This document shows, piece by piece, positions 7,665-15,846 of a stretch of 64,000 nucleotides of DNA. The stretch spans positions 1 to 64,000 of the forward strand of contig JBDSIR010000146.1 in NCBI GenBank assembly GCA_039917855.1. The letters are read 5' to 3'. Both the position numbers and the translations under genes were made by a program. Every line of letters starts with the position of its first letter. Position 1 is the stretch's first letter. Source of the stretch: CAMLHU01 sp039917855 (GTDB taxonomy: Bacteria; Gemmatimonadota; Gemmatimonadetes; Gemmatimonadales; GWC2-71-9). Below the pieces are notes generated by a model. That model was given only the letters and a program-made list of their open reading frames with translations, was not told where the DNA came from and made no database searches.

Positions 7665-8412
7665 ATTTCTTGAGGAAGGCGCTGATCGCGGTCCGGAAAT
7701 CGGGGGTCGCTCGGCTCATCGCGTTGATGCGGGCGCCGAGCCTGATGGCGTCATCGAAGGGGAGCCCGTCCTGGGCGTAGCAGAGCTGCTTCGTCAGGGC
7801 GTACGCGGTGAGTGAGACGCCGGTCAGCTGGTTCACGAGGTGCGAAGTGCGAGGTGCGAAGTCCGGGGTGCGGATGACCTCGGTCACCAACCCAAGGGCC
7901 TGGGCCTCAGCCGCTGAGAGGAGGCGGCCGGTGGCGGTGAGCTCAAGCGCTCGCTTCTCGCCGACCTGGCGCACCAGCATCGCCATCACCATCGCGGGGA
8001 CGAAGCCGCGCTGGATCTCGGGGTAGCCGAACTGGGCCGTGTCGGCGGCCAGCACGAGGTCACAGGCGGTGGCGAGGCCGCATCCGCCCGCGAGTGCCCT
8101 CCCCTGCACCACTGCGACGACCGGCTTGGGGAGCGCGCGGAGCCCCTGGAACAGGGCGCCCAACCGCAGCGCGCTCTGCTCGTTGTCGGCGGGATCCTTG
8201 TCGGCCGAGGCGAGGAGCTCGTCGAGGTCGGCGCCGGCGCAGAAGTCCTTCCCCGCCCCCTTGATGACCAGCACCCGAACGGCGGGGTCGTGGTCGGCGC
8301 GGGCGACGCCCTCGTGCAGCGCTTCGATGAGCGCCGACGACAGCGCGTTCCGCTTGTCGGGGCGGTTCAGAGTGAGCGTGAGAATGCCAGCGTTGAGATC
8401 GGTTTGAAGCAT
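7663..8412 (-). CDS. Enoyl-CoA hydratase/isomerase family protein
   Basis: A 249-residue crotonase-fold protein, start ATG 8412. The CoA-binding and oxyanion segments are visible: DKRNALSSALIEAL near residue 19, AGKDFCAGADLDEL near 58, and QGRALAGGCGLATACDL near 105. It likely hydrates 2-enoyl-CoA, with a Gly-rich second oxyanion loop; the catalytic Glu pair of true hydratases is not clear, so isomerase or 3-methylglutaconyl-CoA hydratase activity is possible. Near residue 183 the chain reads RTPDFAPRTSHL, encoded by heptamer words shared with recQ, where family members normally have an unrelated loop. It follows the AtuA pair in the operon. Confidence 0.9.
   Translation of the reverse strand: MLQTDLNAGILTLTLNRPDKRNALSSALIEALHEGVARADHDPAVRVLVIKGAGKDFCAGADLDELLASADKDPADNEQSALRLGALFQGLRALPKPVVAVVQGRALAGGCGLATACDLVLAADTAQFGYPEIQRGFVPAMVMAMLVRQVGEKRALELTATGRLLSAAEAQALGLVTEVIRTPDFAPRTSHLVNQLTGVSLTAYALTKQLCYAQDGLPFDDAIRLGARINAMSRATPDFRTAISAFLKK
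7840..7873. repeat. TGCGAAG heptamer words inside the enoyl-CoA hydratase gene
   Basis: Four tandem words (TGCGAAG/TGCGAGG) lie in frame inside the gene and encode PDFAPRTSH. The same words in the same frame encode the same nonapeptide at the start of recQ. No matching inverted arm lies close by, so this is a single-arm copy. Confidence 0.85.
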
Positions 8413-8434
8413 CGGGTTCGTCGTGGTTCCCGGG

Positions 8435-8489
8435 TGAAGGGTCGAGGGTCGAGGGTGCATCACCCTCCACCCTCCACCCTTAACCCTTC
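8435..8489. repeat. Heptamer-word hairpin GGGTCGA
   Basis: GAAGGGTCGAGGGTCGAGGG faces CCCTCCACCCTCCACCC with almost no loop, a long GC-rich hairpin between the hydratase start and the end of the upstream AtuA-type gene. It could attenuate or separate the two messages. Confidence 0.85.
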
Positions 8490-8887
8490 GCCTGCTTGGC
8501 CTGGGTCGGGAGCGATCTCAAGATCGCCGCCGGGACGGGGATCCGCATCCGGAGGAGGGCCGTGGAATAGACCTTTCCCTGCGCATCGGTCTTGAGCGAG
8601 ATGGTGCCCCCACCATCGAGCGCGCCGTGGAGGAGGAAGTTGAGCGCCCACAGGTTGGGGAGCTCGAAGCGTTCCACTCCGCTCACCATCCCCTTGAAAT
8701 GCGCCTTCACGCGCGCCAGCGTGACTTCCTTCCGGATGAGCTCGTACCACTCCGGCTGGAGCGCGATCAGCCCGACATTGGCGGTGTCGCCCTTGTCTCC
8801 GCTCCGGGCATGGGCAAGCCACCGAAGCTGCACCTGGCGGGCCTGTGGGCCAGTGGGCCGGTGGGCCTTCTTCCGAGCGCTAGGCAT
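8480..8887 (-). CDS. AtuA-associated small protein (C-terminal AtuA-like domain)
   Basis: A 135-residue protein matching the stand-alone partner of DUF1446/AtuA proteins: WLAHARSGDKGDTANVGLIA (from about residue 24), then VERFELPNLWALNFLLHGALDGGG and SLKTDAQGK. In some bacteria this domain is fused to AtuA. The ATG at 8887 overlaps the AtuA stop by 8 bases, so the two are translationally coupled and probably form one complex. Residues 8-16 (AHRPTGPQA) come from TGGGCCAG words at 8846-8875. The biochemical role is not established; Atu clusters serve acyclic terpene or leucine breakdown. Confidence 0.85.
   Translation of the reverse strand: MPSARKKAHRPTGPQARQVQLRWLAHARSGDKGDTANVGLIALQPEWYELIRKEVTLARVKAHFKGMVSGVERFELPNLWALNFLLHGALDGGGTISLKTDAQGKVYSTALLRMRIPVPAAILRSLPTQAKQAKG
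8846..8875. repeat. Octamer words TGGGCCAG inside the AtuA-partner gene
   Basis: Three copies of TGGGCCAG/TGGGCCGG encode the segment RPTGPQA near the N-terminus. The same word is found 230 bp away inside AtuA (9104-9132) and at 36903-36935 in a signal peptide. Confidence 0.8.
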
Positions 8888-10253
8888 TGAGAACCTCGAC
8901 GTGGACATGAGGTTCCACCACGGTCCGGTCGATCAATGCCGGCCAGTACGCCACGATCTCCTCTACCGCCGGGCGGCCACCGGCAAACCCGGTCACGCTC
9001 GGCGGGCCTGTGAGGACCAGGGGTGCGATCTCCCGGCTGAACCGCTCCACCGCCTTCTTGTCGTTGCTCCGCACCCCCACCCTCAGCTGCACCTCCGCTT
9101 CGCGGCCAGTGGGCCGGTCGGCCAGCGGGCCATGCGTCGCGTTCACGCCGACAAATTCCGTCAGGATGGTCTCGAACTCGAGCCCGAGGTCCTTGAGCCG
9201 CTGGCGAAGGATCTTGTCCGCGGCTTTCGCCTTGTCGTACGCTTCGGGCCAGCTGTACACCAGCGTCCCGACCGCCTTCCAGCCATAGTGATAGGCGATC
9301 GAGACCTTGAGCTTGTCGGTGCGCGGCCCCCCGCGGATGCCGGAGACGGCCACCCGGTCCTTCCCCGCCTGCTTGAGCCGGATCGAGGTGAAGTCGGCGA
9401 CGCCGTCGGGAGTGATGTAGTTGTGGGGGTCGCCCATCTCGTACACCAGCTGTTCGCTCACCGAGGCCACACTCACCACGCCGCCGGTGTTCGAGTGCTT
9501 GGTGACCACGAAGCTCCCGTCGGGTGCGACCTCGACGATCGGAAAGCCGGGGTCGGCCAGCCCTTTCACCTTCCGCCAGTCCTTCAGGAGGTTGCCCCCC
9601 GAGGCCTGGGCGCCGCACTCGATGATATGCCCGGCGATCGTCCCGGCGGCCATCTTGTCCCAGTCGTCCCTCCCCCAACCGTGCTCGTGCACGAGGGGAC
9701 CCAGCGTGAGGCCGGTATCGGTGACTCGGCCTGTGATGACCAGATCGGCGCCGCGGCCCAAGGCCTCGACCACCGGCGCCATCCCGATATAGGCGTTGGC
9801 CGAGACCACCTGGTCACGGATGTCGCTCAGAGGACGGCCGGTATCCATGTCGCGCATCTCGTGGCCGGCGGCCAGGAGTTCGTCGAGCCGCGGCAGGATG
9901 TCGTCCCCGGAGACGAGAGCGACCTTGACCTGCGCCGAGAGGCCGAGCTTCCGCGCCGCCCCGATGACCGCCTCGGCGCAGGCGCGTGGATTGACCCCGC
10001 CGGCGTTCGAGATGACCCGGAACCGCTGCGACGCGAGATCGGGGAGGATCCGTTCCATCAGCGGCACGAAGTCGCGCGCATAGCCGTGATCCGGGTCGCG
10101 CGACTTCTGCTTCTGCATGATGGACATGGTCACCTCGGCGAGGTAGTCCATCATCAGGTAATCGATCGGGCCGCCCCGGACCTGACGGACCGGCGCTTCG
10201 AGCCAGTCCCCCCAGAATCCCTGCCCGGCGGCGATGCGGACGGTCTTGGACAT
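8880..10253 (-). CDS. AtuA/DUF1446 family protein (acyclic terpene utilization type)
   Basis: A 457-residue protein with the DUF1446 pattern: IAAGQGFWGDW at the N-terminus, GGPIDYLMMDYLAEVTMSI, ISNAGGVNPRACAEAV near 83, GRVTDTGLTLGPLVHEHGWG near 174, GAQASGGN near 212. Atu proteins are needed for citronellol/geraniol and related acyl-CoA catabolism in Pseudomonas; the reaction of AtuA itself is not known. It begins on the stop codon of the S8 peptidase (TGATG overlap) and overlaps its small partner downstream. Near residue 375 THGPLADRPTGREAE is encoded by octamer words and looks like an inserted loop. Confidence 0.92.
   Translation of the reverse strand: MSKTVRIAAGQGFWGDWLEAPVRQVRGGPIDYLMMDYLAEVTMSIMQKQKSRDPDHGYARDFVPLMERILPDLASQRFRVISNAGGVNPRACAEAVIGAARKLGLSAQVKVALVSGDDILPRLDELLAAGHEMRDMDTGRPLSDIRDQVVSANAYIGMAPVVEALGRGADLVITGRVTDTGLTLGPLVHEHGWGRDDWDKMAAGTIAGHIIECGAQASGGNLLKDWRKVKGLADPGFPIVEVAPDGSFVVTKHSNTGGVVSVASVSEQLVYEMGDPHNYITPDGVADFTSIRLKQAGKDRVAVSGIRGGPRTDKLKVSIAYHYGWKAVGTLVYSWPEAYDKAKAADKILRQRLKDLGLEFETILTEFVGVNATHGPLADRPTGREAEVQLRVGVRSNDKKAVERFSREIAPLVLTGPPSVTGFAGGRPAVEEIVAYWPALIDRTVVEPHVHVEVLNA
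9104..9132. repeat. Octamer words TGGGCCGG inside the AtuA gene
   Basis: GGCCAGTGGGCCGG plus a following degenerate copy lie in frame and encode HGPLADRPTGR. Same word family as 8846-8875. Confidence 0.75.
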
Positions 10254-13108
10254 CAGCGCATCAGCGGCGTCGGGGCCCGGGCGAGCGGGGCCTCGAGGGT
10301 CCAGGGCTCGGTGCCCCCGACCGCGGCGCTCCAGCGTACCAGCGCCACGAAGCCGGTCGGGAGCGCCCAGGGTCCCGCGGCCGTGGCATAGCGCACCCCT
10401 TCGGGTGTTCCCGGCGCGAGTGTGATCGTCACGGCGCCGGCGGGTGCGAGCGCGACCCCCACGGTGTCATCGCCATAGAGACGGATCCGCGCGGTGACGG
10501 TCCAGCGCTGACCCGGGGTAGCGCTGGCCCAGCCCGGATAGAGCCGGAGGTTCGCGGTCGCGCCTCTGATTTGGCGGGAGATACCGGCGGAAAGGCGTCC
10601 GAAGGCGTAGTTGAGCGGGGCCTTCTCGATCTGGCGGCCCTCGGCGTCCTCGAGGGTCACGCCGAAGTCGGTGAAACGGGACCAGTCACCGCGGGGCATC
10701 TCGATATCGATCTCCACCCGCTTGACCCACTTCGGTAGGTCGATCGCGAGGCGGCCGGTATCCGCGCCGACGCCGCTCAGCGTCTCTTCCCGCGCCCCAC
10801 CGATGATCGTGCCCGAGGTGGTGACTGTCACCGGAGCACCGGTCAGGTTCCGGAGGGCCAGGATGGCGGCGTCCCCACGGAGATCGGCGATCATCGTGAA
10901 GGGAGCCTGGGTCAGGTGGACGCCAGCGGTGCTGGAGGAGATCGGGGGCGCGACCGCGATCACTTCGTAGGTGCCCGTGCTCACGTCACGCGCGTCGACG
11001 CGGAACATCGGCGCCGCACTCCCGCTCGAGCCCTCTTCTTTGTGCCCACCCCGGTACGGTTGACCGCCGGGTTCGTGGAGATAGGCGCGGATCACATCCT
11101 TGCTCGCGCCGGAAGCCACCATCACCGCGAAGGGCCGTCCCGCCTCGGCGCCGAAGCTCCATCGCCGCTCGAGGCCGGGGCCGAGTGCCACGGGGATGAC
11201 GTCGACGTCGGCTCCAGAGGGCGAGGGCACCACGATCGTGTTGACCAGTCGGGCCACCGGCCCCGCCATCGTGTCGGCGCCCCAGAGGGTGACCGTGCCG
11301 ATGTAGGTCCCGGGGACCTTGAGCGCAGTGGCATCGTAGGAAACAAGCATCTCGCCGGTCCCGCGAGGAAAGCGGACTCGCGGTGCCACGTGGAGCCAGC
11401 GCGCATCGGTGCGGGTCGTGAGATCGAGCGGACTGGCTGCCCCACTGCCGGCCCATTCAATGCCGAAGCGCTGGAGCGTGTCGCCCGGCGCGAGTCCCGC
11501 GCCCCTGAACGCCGCCCCGGTGCGCTCGCCGGAACGCCCGATCGCGAACGCGGTGAGCGCCGACCAGTTGTAGTTCCCCGCGAGCCAGCTCCACGCGCGC
11601 CCGACATTCGGGAGTCCGGCGCCTTGGTCGATGATCGAGAGACCATCGAGGGGTTGGGCGGTGGTGACGAGCGCCTGCCGCACCCGCGCCGCCACGACCG
11701 GCTTGCCGGTCTGTACCAGCGCCGAGGCCAGGAGGGCGGCAAGGCCGGCAGCGTGGGGCGAGGCCATCGAGGTACCCCCCTTCACTTCGTCGCCCTGGTT
11801 CCAGCGCGGCACTGTGGAGTAGGCGACGCCGGGGGTCACGATGTCGGGTCGGGCCAATTCGCCGCCGCGCGAGCTGAAGTAGGCAATGGGGTCGGGGCCG
11901 ACGCCCGGGTCGCGCATCAGGAAGGCGCGCGGGAAGGTGGCGCCGACCGAGATCACGCGGGAGGCCGAGCCGGGGAAGCCGACGGTGGAGTGGCCGGGGC
12001 CATCGTTGCCGGCGCTGATGGTGAAGATGATGTCGGGATGCGCCGCGAGGACGGAATCGAAGAGGTGGTCGATCCGCGCCCTTCCTTCCTCCTCGTTGCC
12101 CACCCCGAAGCTCATGTTGAGCACCAGGGGACGGCGGCGCTCCGCGGCCACCCGGAGGGCGTAGTCGAGGGCGGCCATCATCGACCCGGTGGTGGAGATC
12201 CCCCCCTGGGCGTCGTTCGCGATCTTGAGCCCGAGCAGCTCGGCGCCCGGGGCGACGCCATCGAAGCCGGCGACGCCGTACATCTCATTTCCCGCGGCGA
12301 TGCCGGCGACGTGGGTGCCGTGGGCACTGTTGTCGAAGTAGAGGTCGAGCGCGGGTTCGCCCCCCTGCTCCGTGAAGTTGGCGGCGAAGCCGAGCGAGGG
12401 CGCCCTGCCGGCGGGGGCCCAGCCGAAGCTCTCGCGCGCCACGAGGTAATCATGGATCGGCCTCTCGTTGCTGAGCGAGCCATCCCCGTCGAGGTCGGCG
12501 AGAAGCACCCAGCCGTCGGTCGCACGGGTGACGAGGATCGGGAGGGTATCGCCGACCACGTTGTTCCAATTGACGTCGGAGGCAGGGACCTCCCCCAGCG
12601 GGATCTCACGGAGCACGCCGGCGTACCAGGGGCCCGTGGCGTTGAGACCGAGGAGCCGACCGAACCCTGTCAGTGAATGGCCAGCGACGCTCACCGCGTC
12701 CCCTTGGGGGGTGATGCGGGTGAGCGCGATACGGCCTTCGCCTGAGAAATCCCGGAGGTCGACGAGTTTGGGGGCGCCGGTGCTGGTGGTCTTGAGTCCG
12801 TCGGTGTTCGGATCGATGCCGGAGTCGAGGATGGCGATCAGGACCCCGCGGCCATCCCACTCGGGGTGCGTCTGCAACCAGGCCGGCACTCCGGTCGGTG
12901 CCAGCGGCATCCAGTTGCGCTCGTACGCCGTCGTCGGCGGCTGCAGATGGGTCGCGTCCGCGCGCGCGCGCGGCGTGGTGGCCGGGGGCAGCGCCGGCGC
13001 GACTGGTGTGGGCGACGTCTGCACGGAGGGGCCGCAGGCGGCGACCAGCAGAGCGAGAGCGAGGCCTGTCCTGAGGGACAGCGAAGGAAGTGGGGAGCGA
13101 GAAGACAT
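10253..13108 (-). CDS. Secreted S8 (subtilisin-type) peptidase, tripeptidyl-peptidase-II-like
   Basis: A 951-residue lipoprotein precursor. The start at 13108 gives a signal peptide with lipobox LVAAC (Cys 25). The catalytic triad is complete: Asp95 in AILDSGID, His263 in SAHGTHVAGIAAG, Ser447 in GGTSMASPHAAG, with oxyanion Asn368 in SAGNDGPG. A long insert sits between Asp and His, as in tripeptidyl-peptidase-II-like members, and about 450 residues of beta-rich C-terminal domains follow. It should act on proteins outside the cytoplasm. It sits inside an acyl-CoA catabolic operon (13 bp after the carboxylase start side, overlapping AtuA), which is unexpected for a secreted protease. Confidence 0.93.
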   Translation of the reverse strand: MSSRSPLPSLSLRTGLALALLVAACGPSVQTSPTPVAPALPPATTPRARADATHLQPPTTAYERNWMPLAPTGVPAWLQTHPEWDGRGVLIAILDSGIDPNTDGLKTTSTGAPKLVDLRDFSGEGRIALTRITPQGDAVSVAGHSLTGFGRLLGLNATGPWYAGVLREIPLGEVPASDVNWNNVVGDTLPILVTRATDGWVLLADLDGDGSLSNERPIHDYLVARESFGWAPAGRAPSLGFAANFTEQGGEPALDLYFDNSAHGTHVAGIAAGNEMYGVAGFDGVAPGAELLGLKIANDAQGGISTTGSMMAALDYALRVAAERRRPLVLNMSFGVGNEEEGRARIDHLFDSVLAAHPDIIFTISAGNDGPGHSTVGFPGSASRVISVGATFPRAFLMRDPGVGPDPIAYFSSRGGELARPDIVTPGVAYSTVPRWNQGDEVKGGTSMASPHAAGLAALLASALVQTGKPVVAARVRQALVTTAQPLDGLSIIDQGAGLPNVGRAWSWLAGNYNWSALTAFAIGRSGERTGAAFRGAGLAPGDTLQRFGIEWAGSGAASPLDLTTRTDARWLHVAPRVRFPRGTGEMLVSYDATALKVPGTYIGTVTLWGADTMAGPVARLVNTIVVPSPSGADVDVIPVALGPGLERRWSFGAEAGRPFAVMVASGASKDVIRAYLHEPGGQPYRGGHKEEGSSGSAAPMFRVDARDVSTGTYEVIAVAPPISSSTAGVHLTQAPFTMIADLRGDAAILALRNLTGAPVTVTTSGTIIGGAREETLSGVGADTGRLAIDLPKWVKRVEIDIEMPRGDWSRFTDFGVTLEDAEGRQIEKAPLNYAFGRLSAGISRQIRGATANLRLYPGWASATPGQRWTVTARIRLYGDDTVGVALAPAGAVTITLAPGTPEGVRYATAAGPWALPTGFVALVRWSAAVGGTEPWTLEAPLARAPTPLMR

Positions 13109-13121
13109 TGGTTCCGTTGGC

Positions 13122-14741
13122 CTAGCGCAGGTCGAAGGGTCCGAGGTGCGACCCGGTGTTCCGTGAGACGACATCGAGCAGGAACGCGAGGGTATCGCGC
13201 GTCTCCTCGGCGGTGATGATGGCATCGACGTGACCGCGGGCAGCCGCGGACTTGGCGTCGAGCTGGTGCTCGTAATCGGCGCGCATCGATTCGATGGCGG
13301 CTTGCACGTCTGGAGAGAGGGCCGTCCCGGCAGTCCGTGCCCGTTCGAGGGTGGGGCCGTGGACGGCGCCCACCGCGCTCTCCCCCTCCATGACCGCCAT
13401 CCGCCCAGTCGGCCAGCTCACGATGAAGTCGGGGTCGAATCCCTGCCCCGCCATGGCGTAGTACCCGGCCCCGGAGGCGTGATTGACCGTCAGCACGAGC
13501 TTCGGCACCGAGGCCGTCGCCATCGCCTCGACGAAGCGGGCACCGGCGCGGATGATCCCGGAATGCTCCGCCTCGGGACCGACCATGAATCCGCTCACGT
13601 CCTGCACGAAGAGGATCGGGAGACCCTCCCGGGCGGCGGTCTCGATGAAATACGCCGACTTCTCCGCGCTCTCGGTGTAGAGGATCCCGCCGAAGCGCGG
13701 GGCCGTACCGGGACGCCCCTTGATGACGCCGCGCTGGTTGGCGAGGATCGCGACCGGGCGTCCCCCGATGCGGGCGTGGCCGCAGAGCATCTCCCCGCCG
13801 ACCGCGGGCTGGAACTCGTCCAGCCGACCCCCGTCGAGGATGCAGGCCAGGATGTCGCCCATGTCGTACGACATGCGATGATCCTTGGGCAGGATCTTCT
13901 CGAGGTCGGCGGCGGGTCGGGACGCCGGGGCCTCAGGCCTCAGGCCCCGGGCTTCGGGAGGCTTGGGGAGTCGCGCGAGGTACTCGCGGATCATCGTGAG
14001 GCAGGCGCGGTCGTCCTTGGCGGTGTAGTGCGCCACCGCGCTGATGCTGGTGTGGGTGCTGGCCCCACCGAGGAATTCCCCGTCGACGGTCTGGCCGGTG
14101 GCGCCCTTTACGAGGTTCGGGCCGCCGAGGCCCATGAAACTGGTCCCCTCGACCATGTAGATGACGTCGGAGAGGGCTGGGAGATACGCCCCGCCCGCCA
14201 CGCAGCTCCCCATCACCGCGGCGATCTGCGGGACCTTGAGGTAGCGGCGCATCAGCGAGTTGTAATAAAAGATGCGGGCCGCGCCGTACTGCCCCGGGAA
14301 GACCCCTCCCTGATAGGGAAGATTCACGCCGGCCGAGTCGACCAGGTAGACGATCGGGATCCGCTCCCGCATCGCCACCTCCTGCGCGCGGAGGATCTTG
14401 GTGATGGTCTCCGGCCACCAGCTCCCCGCCTTCACCGTGGCGTCGTTGGACACCACGACGACCTCGCGCCCCTCCACCCGCCCGATGCCGGTGATGACGC
14501 CGGCCGACGGCGCCTGCCCGTCATAGCGGTCGTACGCCACCAGAAGGCCGAGCTCGAACCAGGGACTCTTGGGGTCGAGCAGGCCTTCGACCCGCTCGCG
14601 CGGGGTGAGCTGCCCCTTGGCATGTATCTTCTTGGCACGCTCCGGCCCTCCCCCCTGCCGCAGCTTGGCGGCGAGGGCGAGGTACTCCTTCGTCAGGCTG
14701 GAAAGCCGCTCGCTCAATCCTTGAGGTGGGTCGCCGCCCAC
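13122..14741 (-). CDS. Acyl-CoA carboxylase, carboxyltransferase (beta) subunit
   Basis: About 539 residues of the propionyl-/methylcrotonyl-/geranyl-CoA carboxyltransferase family. N-half acyl-CoA lobe: VVVSNDATVKAGSWWPETI, then VDSAGVNLPYQGGVFPGQYG and GSCVAGGAYLPALSD. C-half biotin lobe: ILANQRGVIKG, FVQDVSGFMVG, HASGAGYYAMAG. VNLP and MCC-like spacing favour methylcrotonyl or geranyl type over propionyl type. The biotin carboxylase chain is not in the window. The GTG at 14741 overlaps the mutase small chain by 28 bases; a TTG at 14717 giving a TTGA overlap is an alternative start. An in-frame heptamer repeat near residue 267 encodes ARGLRPEAPASRPA. Confidence 0.93.
   Translation of the reverse strand: MGGDPPQGLSERLSSLTKEYLALAAKLRQGGGPERAKKIHAKGQLTPRERVEGLLDPKSPWFELGLLVAYDRYDGQAPSAGVITGIGRVEGREVVVVSNDATVKAGSWWPETITKILRAQEVAMRERIPIVYLVDSAGVNLPYQGGVFPGQYGAARIFYYNSLMRRYLKVPQIAAVMGSCVAGGAYLPALSDVIYMVEGTSFMGLGGPNLVKGATGQTVDGEFLGGASTHTSISAVAHYTAKDDRACLTMIREYLARLPKPPEARGLRPEAPASRPAADLEKILPKDHRMSYDMGDILACILDGGRLDEFQPAVGGEMLCGHARIGGRPVAILANQRGVIKGRPGTAPRFGGILYTESAEKSAYFIETAAREGLPILFVQDVSGFMVGPEAEHSGIIRAGARFVEAMATASVPKLVLTVNHASGAGYYAMAGQGFDPDFIVSWPTGRMAVMEGESAVGAVHGPTLERARTAGTALSPDVQAAIESMRADYEHQLDAKSAAARGHVDAIITAEETRDTLAFLLDVVSRNTGSHLGPFDLR
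13931..13962. repeat. Heptamer words GCCTCAG inside the carboxyltransferase gene
   Basis: GCCTCAG-GCCTCAG-GCCCCGG-GCTTCGG lies in frame in the linker between the two lobes. On the coding strand each GCCTGAG contains TGA, but the two copies fall in the two phases that avoid a stop; a third copy would create one. Confidence 0.8.
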
Positions 14742-15163
14742 TCCTTGATATACGCGATCAGGTCCGTCGTCGGGGTCCCGGGGCCGAAGAGCTTGCCGAT
14801 CCCCAGTTTCTCGAGGGCGTCGGCGTCGTCCTTGGGGATGATCCCCCCGCCGGTGACCAGCATGTCGGCGCGACCATCCTTGACCAGGAGCTCACGCACC
14901 CGGGGAAAGAGCGTCATGTGCGCGCCCGAGAGGATCGAAAGACCCACCACATCGACGTCCTCCTGCACCGCGGCGGCGGCGATCATCTCCGGCGTCTGAT
15001 GCAGGCCGGTATAGATGACCTCCATCCCGGCGTCACGGAGGGCGGCCGCCACCACCTTGGCGCCGCGATCGTGTCCATCGAGACCGGGCTTGGCGACGAG
15101 CACCCGCACGGGGCGGCCGGGGGCCGGGCGCACGGTCGGGGCGTTCTTCACGGCCATCATCAT
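14714..15163 (-). CDS. Methylmalonyl-CoA mutase, cobalamin-binding small subunit
   Basis: A 149-residue B12-binding domain with the base-off motif DGHDRG (DxHxxG, Asp29-His31-Gly34), followed by GLHQTPEMIAAAAVQEDVDV, LSILSGAHM and VTGGGIIPKDD. With the large chain at 17323 it forms the split-type mutase that converts methylmalonyl-CoA to succinyl-CoA using adenosylcobalamin. ATG 15163 overlaps the HAD gene stop (ATGATGATG run; two later ATGs are possible). Small and large chains are separated by the HAD and eRF1-like genes and a repeat element, which is unusual for a split mutase. Confidence 0.93.
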   Translation of the reverse strand: MMMAVKNAPTVRPAPGRPVRVLVAKPGLDGHDRGAKVVAAALRDAGMEVIYTGLHQTPEMIAAAAVQEDVDVVGLSILSGAHMTLFPRVRELLVKDGRADMLVTGGGIIPKDDADALEKLGIGKLFGPGTPTTDLIAYIKEWAATHLKD

Positions 15164-15846
15164 ATCAAGGCTCCAGTGCCGAGCAGTCGGTCGACCACCG
15201 CCGCCACATCCGGGGCGGTGGGCACATCGCGCGAGGCGTGGAGCCCCGCCGGGTCGAGGAGCACCGCGGCCATCCCGGCGCGGCGCGCACCGACCACATC
15301 CACTTCGTACAGGTCTCCCACGTACAGCGATTCCGCAGGACCCACCTCCAGCGCTTCGAGCGCCGGCAGGAAGATACGCGGATCGGGCTTTTCGAACCCC
15401 GCCAGCTTCGAATCGACCACCACCGTGAAGTACTCCGCCAGCCCGACCGCTTCCAGCGCCTCGGCCACGCGGCCGTCGCTGTTGGAGACCACCCCAAGGC
15501 CGATCCTCGCGTCTCGAAGGCGCCCGAGTGCCGGCGCGGTACCGGGATCGACGCCAGTCCACAGGTGCCGGTCGGCATGCAGGGCCCAGAGGACCCGCTG
15601 GACCTCTGCCATCTGCGCCCCCGGCACCCCCACCTCCGCGAACAGCAGCTCGATATAGCGCAGTGCGCGCTCCTGGTCGGTCCCCTTTCCCTCTTCCATC
15701 GCGAGGGCTGCCTTGGGCGAGGCGGCGCGGAGCATCGGTGCGGTGAGCGGCAGTCCCAGCGCGCTCGCGACTGCCGGCGCGATGCGCTCGTGATCGAGCC
15801 CGACGAGGGTATTGCCCGCGTCGAACAGGACCGCGCGATACTTCAC
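15160..15846 (-). CDS. HAD-superfamily hydrolase
   Basis: A 228-residue HAD protein (GTG start). Motif I is FDAGNTL at residues 8-14 (nucleophile Asp9; the usual second Asp is Gly, as in several HDHD3-like members), motif II VVSNSD near 122, motif III Lys in FEKPDPRIF, and motif IV VGDLYEVDVVGA. An alpha-helical cap lies between motifs I and II. It probably dephosphorylates a small metabolite, substrate unknown. Overlaps the flanking genes by 4 bases on each side, so it is part of the mutase operon. Confidence 0.9.
   Translation of the reverse strand: MKYRAVLFDAGNTLVGLDHERIAPAVASALGLPLTAPMLRAASPKAALAMEEGKGTDQERALRYIELLFAEVGVPGAQMAEVQRVLWALHADRHLWTGVDPGTAPALGRLRDARIGLGVVSNSDGRVAEALEAVGLAEYFTVVVDSKLAGFEKPDPRIFLPALEALEVGPAESLYVGDLYEVDVVGARRAGMAAVLLDPAGLHASRDVPTAPDVAAVVDRLLGTGALI

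Noticed and set aside
8592..10391. Long plus-strand frame of about 600 codons over the AtuA genes
   Set aside because: It is antisense to recognised proteins and shows no family motifs; long shadows are expected at high GC3. The same holds for long frames at 10916-12676, 13230-14999, 20203-22509 and 28554-30422.
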